Positions 17,038 through 21,307 of a stretch of DNA of 21,307 nucleotides are shown here, in pieces. A program made the translations under genes and the position numbers. Position 1 is the first letter of the stretch, and each line of letters begins with the position of its first letter. The stretch comes from Planctomycetota bacterium. GTDB lineage: Bacteria > Planctomycetota > Planctomycetia > Pirellulales > Pirellulaceae. Under the pieces are notes generated by a model. That model was not told the origin of the DNA. It saw nothing but the letters and a program-made list of their open reading frames with translations, and did no database searches. Location of the stretch: assembly GCA_024277285.1 (NCBI GenBank), contig JAJRVM010000244.1:1-21307 (forward strand). Reading direction: 5' to 3'.

Positions 17038-18012
17038 ATGATTCAGCATCGCGTTTCCAGCCCTTGGTGGATCATTGGATGGGGTGCGCTGGCGACGAGT
17101 ATCCTGTTAATCGGACCGTTGGGATCGGCTGTGACCGGAGGCGAAGGCCGCCGTGCGGAAGTGGAACGCGTCCTTGCTCAGGCACCGAAGATTGCACACG
17201 ACAGCTTGAAGCGATTGAATGTCGTGCTTCTTGCCGATGTCAAGGACCACGGCCCGGCGGGAAACGGAAAACATGACTACCCGCTTTGGCAAAAACGATG
17301 GGCCTTGCTTCTGGGAGGCCGAACTGCGTCGTCGGAAAAGCAAGTGAACCTATCCGGTCTACCGCGGCAGGACCGGGAACTTAGCAAGTCGTCACCCGGC
17401 GTGAAAGTGACGACCGCGTGGCAGTGGCCGCGCGACGAAGTGTTTCAAACGGCCGACGTGATTGTGGCGTACTGCTACCTAAAGTGGTCCAAAGAAAGGC
17501 TCGATCAGGTTCGCCGCTACGTGGAGGACGGCGGCGGAATCGTCCTCATCCACTCGGCCACCTGGACGCGTCCGGGCCCGACGGAACGCGTGGCCGAGGT
17601 GTTCGGTGTTGGCGGGTTTACGCTGTTTCGCCACGGCCCCGTCCGATTGGATATCTCGGCCCCGCGTCACCCGATTTGCCTTGGGCTGCCGAAGGTCGTA
17701 ACGCTGGAAGACGACGAAACCTACTGGCCGCCAACGCCCATGATGGACGGTGTTACCGTGCTTGCGACATCACTCGAAGAGCGCGGGGCGAGGGGCAGCA
17801 CACCGCGAGCAGCTCAACCGATGTTCTGGTGCTACGAACTTGGCAAGGGACGTGTATTTGGTTGTGTGCCTGGACATTGTTGTGAGACATTTGACGATCC
17901 AATGTTCCGCATTTTCCTGTTGCGTGGAGTCGCCTGGGCTGCCGGCGAGTCTCCCTATCGCCTCGACCGGATGGTTTTGAGAGGTGCAAGTATTCCGACC
18001 AGGCGAAAATGA
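17038..18012 (+). CDS. ThuA-like domain protein, exported
   Basis: Product of 324 aa. An N-terminal hydrophobic segment (~10-30) is a signal peptide or anchor. The ThuA-like (glutamine-amidotransferase-like) fold follows, with VVLLADVKDH, YVEDGGGIVLIHSA (~161-174), a conserved RHPICLGLP and a C-terminal GRVFGCVPGH then FDDPMFRIFLLRGVAWA. ThuA family members are linked to trehalose and related sugar use, but the enzymatic reaction is not established and the catalytic Cys of true amidotransferases is not evident. The ribosome binding site (AAGAGAG, ~11-12 nt upstream) is weak. It lies between the kinase and the ceramidase-like gene on the same strand. Confidence 0.85.
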   Translation: MIQHRVSSPWWIIGWGALATSILLIGPLGSAVTGGEGRRAEVERVLAQAPKIAHDSLKRLNVVLLADVKDHGPAGNGKHDYPLWQKRWALLLGGRTASSEKQVNLSGLPRQDRELSKSSPGVKVTTAWQWPRDEVFQTADVIVAYCYLKWSKERLDQVRRYVEDGGGIVLIHSATWTRPGPTERVAEVFGVGGFTLFRHGPVRLDISAPRHPICLGLPKVVTLEDDETYWPPTPMMDGVTVLATSLEERGARGSTPRAAQPMFWCYELGKGRVFGCVPGHCCETFDDPMFRIFLLRGVAWAAGESPYRLDRMVLRGASIPTRRK

Positions 18013-18116
18013 CACAAACAAATGCGGGCGTCGACAAATATGCCCAAGCCATTCGGGTTGGCCGAATGTGTCGAGCATGGCGAGAAGCAGTATGGCACTG
18101 TTTGAGGACATGATCA

Positions 18117-20393
18117 ATGAAAACCAAGAGATTCGTATCGGTGGACTTGTTGAGTCACCGAGACACGGCGTTGGAGAGCTCGCGAGCTTGGACTGGACCC
18201 GGGCGATACCGCGGGCGACCCGTCTTCGCGGCAACCGTGCTGGCCACTTTGTTGATACTTGTGACCGCCACTTCGATTCGTGCCGAAACGTCGGACACGG
18301 GTCCTGATTTCCACGCCGGTGCGGCGGCAGTGAACATCGACCCTCCAGACCTCCCCGCGATCACAAACGGTGGCTTTTCGCTGCGGCGTGCATCCAAGGT
18401 TACTCAGTCACTTTACGCGCGCAGCCTTGTTCTGCAGAGTGGTGACGAACGCGTCGCACTTTGCGTCGTCGATACCTGCATGATGGATCGCCAGCTGTGC
18501 GATCAGGCCAAGACCATCGTCGCTCGGGAGACCAGCATTCCCGAAAATCGCATTCTCATTTCGGCAACGCATACGCACTCGGCACCGGCGGCGATGCGGG
18601 CGTTGGGCTGCCCGGCCGATCCCAAATATCCTAGCTTCTTGACCGCGAAGGTTGCCCAGAGTATCAAGTTGGCATTGGATAACCTCCAACCAGCTCAAGC
18701 GGGTTGGGGCGTGGCCGATGCCGGGCACTATACCAACACAAGGCGATGGATCTACCTGCCGAACAAGATGCCCACGGACCCTTATGGCCAGATTTCGGTC
18801 CGCGCCATGATGCATCCTGGGCACAACAACCCGAATACTGCGGGACCCGCGGGCCCGAAAGATCCTGACCTCACCGTCCTCTCCGTGCGGGACCGTGAAG
18901 GTAATCCTCTCGCTGTTTTTGGCAACTTCTCCATGCACTATTTTGGCAGCTCCGGGTTGAGCTCCGACTTTACCGGAAGAGTATGCCAGAATCTGGAAAC
19001 AAAACGTGGCACGCAGAAAAACCCTCATTTCGTTGCGCTTATGTCGCAGGGAACCAGTGGCGATCTCCACTTCATGGACTACAGCCGATCTCAGAAGGAC
19101 GATCCCTTTCACGGCAAACCGGACGGCTTTCAGCGTTATTGTCAGGAGCTGGCCCAGCTGGTCCTGAATACGGAAAAAAACATCGCGTACCGGAGCCATC
19201 TCACGCTCGCCATGGCGGAGGAGAAACTACTACTGCGCCGACGCTTGCCTGATGAGAACCGGCTCGCATGGGCCAAACGCGTGCGGGATGGCGCGATTAC
19301 TACAGGCGGAGTTCGGGCTAAAGTCCTTGCTGATGAAGTTTTTTGGATTCGCGACAATCCCGAGCAAGAAATCAAACTCCAGGCGATTCGTGTTGGCGAG
19401 TTCGGCATCACCGCGATGCCCAACGAAGTCTACGGCATCACTGGCCTGAAGCTCAAACTGCAAAGCCCACTTCAGCCAACGATGAACATTGAGTTGGCTA
19501 ACGGCGCTAGCGGCTATATTCCGCCGCCCGAACAGCATTACCTGGGTGGTTACACGACCTGGCCGGCTCGAACGGCTGGGTTGGAGGTGGACGCGGAGCC
19601 CAAGATCGTTGCGACGATACTCGGCTTGTTGGAGGACATCTCTGGCACGCCGCGACGCACGCCCAAGAGAACGCTGGGAAGCTATGCCGAGCGAACACTG
19701 GCAGCCAAGCCCTGTGCCTACTGGTCGATGGATCCGCACAGCGGAGACCGCGTGGTGGACGTCAGCGGTAGTGGGCACGATGCTCAGCTGGAACCGGGCT
19801 GTGCGCTTTTTCTACCCGGCCCCGGAGGTGACGCGTTCATTACGACCGAACGGGGAAACCGCGCCGTACAATTCGCCGGTGGCCGCATGGATGCGAAGTT
19901 GCCCGATCTAGGAGCCCGATACACTGTCAGCTTCTGGTTCTATAACGCCATGCCGCACAACGGCAGACCGGTTACCGGTTATCTGTTTTCTCGAGGCGAA
20001 GACGGATCCTCCGAAGGTGACCACTTGGGCATCGGCGGCAATGCGGCGAGTCGAGGCAAATTGATTTTCTACAACGGGGACACGAAACGGGAACTGTTGG
20101 CGGGCACGACGGAGCTGGAACTTAAAACCTGGTATCATGTCGCCATGGTGCGCGATGGTTCCCATGTTCGCGTCTACCTCGATGGTGATCTGGAACCGGA
20201 GATTGATGCGGCGGCGACAATCACTCGGCCGGAAAATAGTTTGGTTTATGTCGGTGGACGGAGTGACGGTCGGTTTAACTTTGAAGGCAAGATCGACGAG
20301 GTCGCTGTTTTTGACAGAGTGTTACCCACGCGAGGAATTCCAACACCTCCCGTCCCAATTGGCACGGTTCGCAATGCGCGCTCCGAGAGGTAG
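18117..20393 (+). CDS. Neutral/alkaline ceramidase-like protein with C-terminal LamG domain
   Basis: Product of 758 aa with GAGGA about 9 nt before the ATG. A 35-residue basic leader precedes a hydrophobic segment (~37-52) ending SIRA, a probable signal peptide cut near 56. Residues ~62-510 match the neutral ceramidase N-terminal domain: SATHTHSAP (H152, H154), NFSMHYFG (H274), QGTSGDL, PNEVYGITG (E437) and GYIPP (Y467), which fit the metal-binding and active-site positions of the family. A LamG/concanavalin-type beta-sandwich follows (~532-735, CAYWSMDP to KIDEVAVFDR). The family hydrolyses amide bonds of ceramide; in planctomycetes the real substrate is unknown, and the LamG domain suggests glycan or surface binding. 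It follows the ThuA-like gene by 104 nt. Confidence 0.88.
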   Translation: MKTKRFVSVDLLSHRDTALESSRAWTGPGRYRGRPVFAATVLATLLILVTATSIRAETSDTGPDFHAGAAAVNIDPPDLPAITNGGFSLRRASKVTQSLYARSLVLQSGDERVALCVVDTCMMDRQLCDQAKTIVARETSIPENRILISATHTHSAPAAMRALGCPADPKYPSFLTAKVAQSIKLALDNLQPAQAGWGVADAGHYTNTRRWIYLPNKMPTDPYGQISVRAMMHPGHNNPNTAGPAGPKDPDLTVLSVRDREGNPLAVFGNFSMHYFGSSGLSSDFTGRVCQNLETKRGTQKNPHFVALMSQGTSGDLHFMDYSRSQKDDPFHGKPDGFQRYCQELAQLVLNTEKNIAYRSHLTLAMAEEKLLLRRRLPDENRLAWAKRVRDGAITTGGVRAKVLADEVFWIRDNPEQEIKLQAIRVGEFGITAMPNEVYGITGLKLKLQSPLQPTMNIELANGASGYIPPPEQHYLGGYTTWPARTAGLEVDAEPKIVATILGLLEDISGTPRRTPKRTLGSYAERTLAAKPCAYWSMDPHSGDRVVDVSGSGHDAQLEPGCALFLPGPGGDAFITTERGNRAVQFAGGRMDAKLPDLGARYTVSFWFYNAMPHNGRPVTGYLFSRGEDGSSEGDHLGIGGNAASRGKLIFYNGDTKRELLAGTTELELKTWYHVAMVRDGSHVRVYLDGDLEPEIDAAATITRPENSLVYVGGRSDGRFNFEGKIDEVAVFDRVLPTRGIPTPPVPIGTVRNARSER

Positions 20394-20400
20394 TGACCGG

Positions 20401-20432
20401 GAAAAACGACGCCTGCGAAAAACGACGCCTGC
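20401..20432 (+). repeat. 16-bp perfect tandem duplication
   Basis: GAAAAACGACGCCTGC occurs twice in immediate succession (20401-20416 and 20417-20432), 8 bp after the ceramidase-like stop codon. No gene uses it. It is probably slippage or a small insertion scar. Confidence 0.9.
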
Positions 20433-20576
20433 CTCCGTTTTGGCCATATTCTGCAGCAGCGGTTCGCCCAGGGAGGCCGACTCCCGGGTGTCCCCAAACG
20501 GCGTCAAGCCTGCAGATTAGCCAAATTGTCAGACACCTAATCCGGGACAAACTCGGTCAGATAAGTCGGGACCTAG

Positions 20577-20594
20577 CAACGCCTTGTTATGCCC
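20577..20594 (-). other. attC-like half site downstream of the DUF4926 gene
   Basis: Read on the minus strand, GGGCATAACAAGGCGTTG begins with the last base of the DUF4926 stop codon. Its GCATAAC resembles an integron R'' box (RYYYAAC, 6 of 7) and matches the first 9 bases of the site on the other side of the gene pair. A pairing half is not obvious; CCCCAAAC then GGCGT near 20490-20502 is a weak candidate. A short hairpin CCTAC-GCT-GTAGG (20593-20605) overlaps the stop. Confidence 0.35.
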
Positions 20595-20818
20595 TACGCT
20601 GTAGGTCTTGCGTGAAGCAACTCTCCGGCCTTGATCGGTCGGACGTCCCCCGCCGCAACAGTGATCAGTGCAACTGTGTGACCGCCTCCGTCGACAAACT
20701 CGATTTCGTATCCCTTGCCGCCCTTGTAGACATGAACGACGGTGCCGACATCACCGCGGTGCAATTTGTCGTGTGGCGGATCACAATCCAAAACGACCAA
20801 CGAGTGTTCGGTGATCAT
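20594..20818 (-). CDS. DUF4926 small protein
   Basis: Product of 74 aa. It fits the DUF4926 pattern: a hydrophobic start (SLVVLDCDPP), a glycine turn with GDVGTVVHVYKGG and GYEIEFVD, and a V/I-rich end, consistent with a small SH3-like beta barrel. The start overlaps the DUF6883 stop as ATGA, so the two are translated together. DUF4926 genes are often found beside DUF6883 genes; a toxin-antitoxin or immunity role has to be regarded as speculation. The stop codon runs directly into an attC-like motif. Confidence 0.75.
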   Translation of the reverse strand: MITEHSLVVLDCDPPHDKLHRGDVGTVVHVYKGGKGYEIEFVDGGGHTVALITVAAGDVRPIKAGELLHARPTA

Positions 20819-21153
20819 CGCATATCTTCCGGGTAAGCAGTAACGAGACGGGGTGGATCATCGTCCTCAAGGATCCACACGGTCAAAACGAAGCCAGGAC
20901 GGCGCCCAGGCCACCCAACATGCCCCTTCGCCTTGTATTTTACACCAAATGGCGTGGTTTCGACATCGAAGTCTTTGCAGTGCCTCGCAATTTCAAGCAA
21001 ATCGTCGGCGAGTTGCTCCCAATCGTCCCGAGCATAGCCAAGTGAGTGAAACCAAACGGCCTTCGATCCCCCATCGGGATAGTCGAGGTTCAGTAAGTAA
21101 TCGCGAACCTTTTCGGCCGCGACTACAGCCCGTTCGGAATCAGGAATTGGCAT
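20815..21153 (-). CDS. DUF6883 small protein
   Basis: Product of 112 aa, full length for the family. It begins MPIPDSERAVV, then KVRDYLLN, a GSKAVWFHSLGY stretch, a helix with DDWEQLADDLLEIA, and an end with VLTVWILEDDDPPRLVTAYP. The match to DUF6883 is by remembered pattern (IP.AE.AVV..EKLRDY.LN and a C-terminal strand W.I...PRL...Y). There is no ribosome binding site; the start lies 11 nt after an attC-like R' box (GTTATGCCC on this strand), as in integron cassettes. It is co-translated with DUF4926. Biochemical function unknown; domains of this kind have been seen in toxin-related proteins, which is only a hint. Confidence 0.75.
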   Translation of the reverse strand: MPIPDSERAVVAAEKVRDYLLNLDYPDGGSKAVWFHSLGYARDDWEQLADDLLEIARHCKDFDVETTPFGVKYKAKGHVGWPGRRPGFVLTVWILEDDDPPRLVTAYPEDMR

Positions 21154-21164
21154 TCGATTTCAGT

Positions 21165-21232
21165 GGGCATAACGAATTGCGATCTATGGAGGCACAGGAG
21201 GTGCAGGCATAGATCGTGCGTTGAAGTTTGGC
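21165..21232. other. attC-like recombination site
   Basis: On the plus strand the site reads GGGCATAAC (21165-21173), a spacer, GATCTATG (21181-21188), GCAC (21192-21195), a 5-nt loop, GTGC (21201-21204), CATAGATC (21208-21215), a spacer and GTTTGGC (21226-21232). The 8-bp and 4-bp arms pair perfectly with symmetric 3-nt bulges. The outer boxes fit RYYYAAC and GTTRRRY at 6 of 7 positions each. This is the structure of an integron attC, with GTTATGCCC facing the start of DUF6883. No integrase is in the window. Confidence 0.5.
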
Positions 21233-21307
21233 GGCGCCGCGACGGGCGGGGACGCCTTACTCAGAAGGAGTATAGCAGATAGGGGTCAGGTGGTTCAAAA
21301 CCGGGGA
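21233..21307. other. Right window edge, no gene seen
   Basis: The 75 bp hold a perfect palindrome GCGGCGCCGC (21231-21240) and end in ATAGGGGTCAGGTGG. I recall GGGGTCAGG words from repeats around REP-associated transposases, but the window stops too soon to tell. Confidence 0.3.

Noticed and set aside
1..21307. CRISPR array, tRNA or rRNA genes
   Set aside because: I saw no regularly spaced repeats, no tRNA-like cloverleaf with TTCGA arm and CCA, and no rRNA signature; the tandem repeats present have two or three units and no spacers.

Overview
The window looks like chromosomal DNA of a planctomycete, probably of the Pirellulales type. The reasons are the gene content and architecture: a very large secreted PQQ-type beta-propeller protein with a methyltransferase-like front end, a Tat-exported Gfo/Idh/MocA oxidoreductase, a ThuA-like protein, a neutral-ceramidase/LamG fusion, a MoxR-DUF58-Bat cluster with fused Bat proteins, long intergenic stretches with palindrome-rich repeats, and moderately high GC. 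This is inference from protein families; no rRNA or other marker gene is present.

Layout. Positions 1-816 hold no convincing gene but carry two diverged inverted copies of one ~78-bp sequence (1-79 and 490-566). From 12643 down to 817 there is one tightly packed minus-strand operon: PQQ beta-propeller protein, MoxR AAA+ ATPase, DUF58 protein, a small membrane-associated beta-sandwich protein, BatA (VWA), a BatB-BatC fusion (VWA plus coiled coil) and a BatD-BatE fusion (Ig-like plus TPR plus SH3). The genes overlap or nearly touch (GTGA, TAATG and ATGA junctions), and a candidate sigma70 promoter lies at 12748-12776. From 13244 the plus strand carries a Gfo/Idh/MocA gene split by one in-frame TAG, a 693-bp gap with a mosaic palindromic repeat (about 14766-15009), a histidine kinase with a periplasmic haem-c motif, a ThuA-like protein and a ceramidase-like protein with a LamG domain. 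At the right edge a small two-gene minus-strand unit (DUF6883 then DUF4926, ATGA overlap) sits between two GGGCATAAC motifs pointing outward. One of these is part of an attC-like hairpin.

How the genes fit together. MoxR, DUF58 and the Bat proteins form the classic MoxR/VWA set: an AAA+ ATPase paired with inner-membrane proteins that carry MIDAS metal sites and periplasmic partner domains, thought to act as an envelope chaperone or maturation system. The plus-strand genes look like separate accessory functions, such as sugar or amide catabolism and signalling. The right-edge pair looks like acquired cassette-type DNA.

The items most worth a second look are the cassette-like DUF6883/DUF4926 unit with its attC-like site, the amber-split Tat oxidoreductase, the Bat fusions that keep buried export signals of the former separate proteins, and the orphan haem-c histidine kinase.
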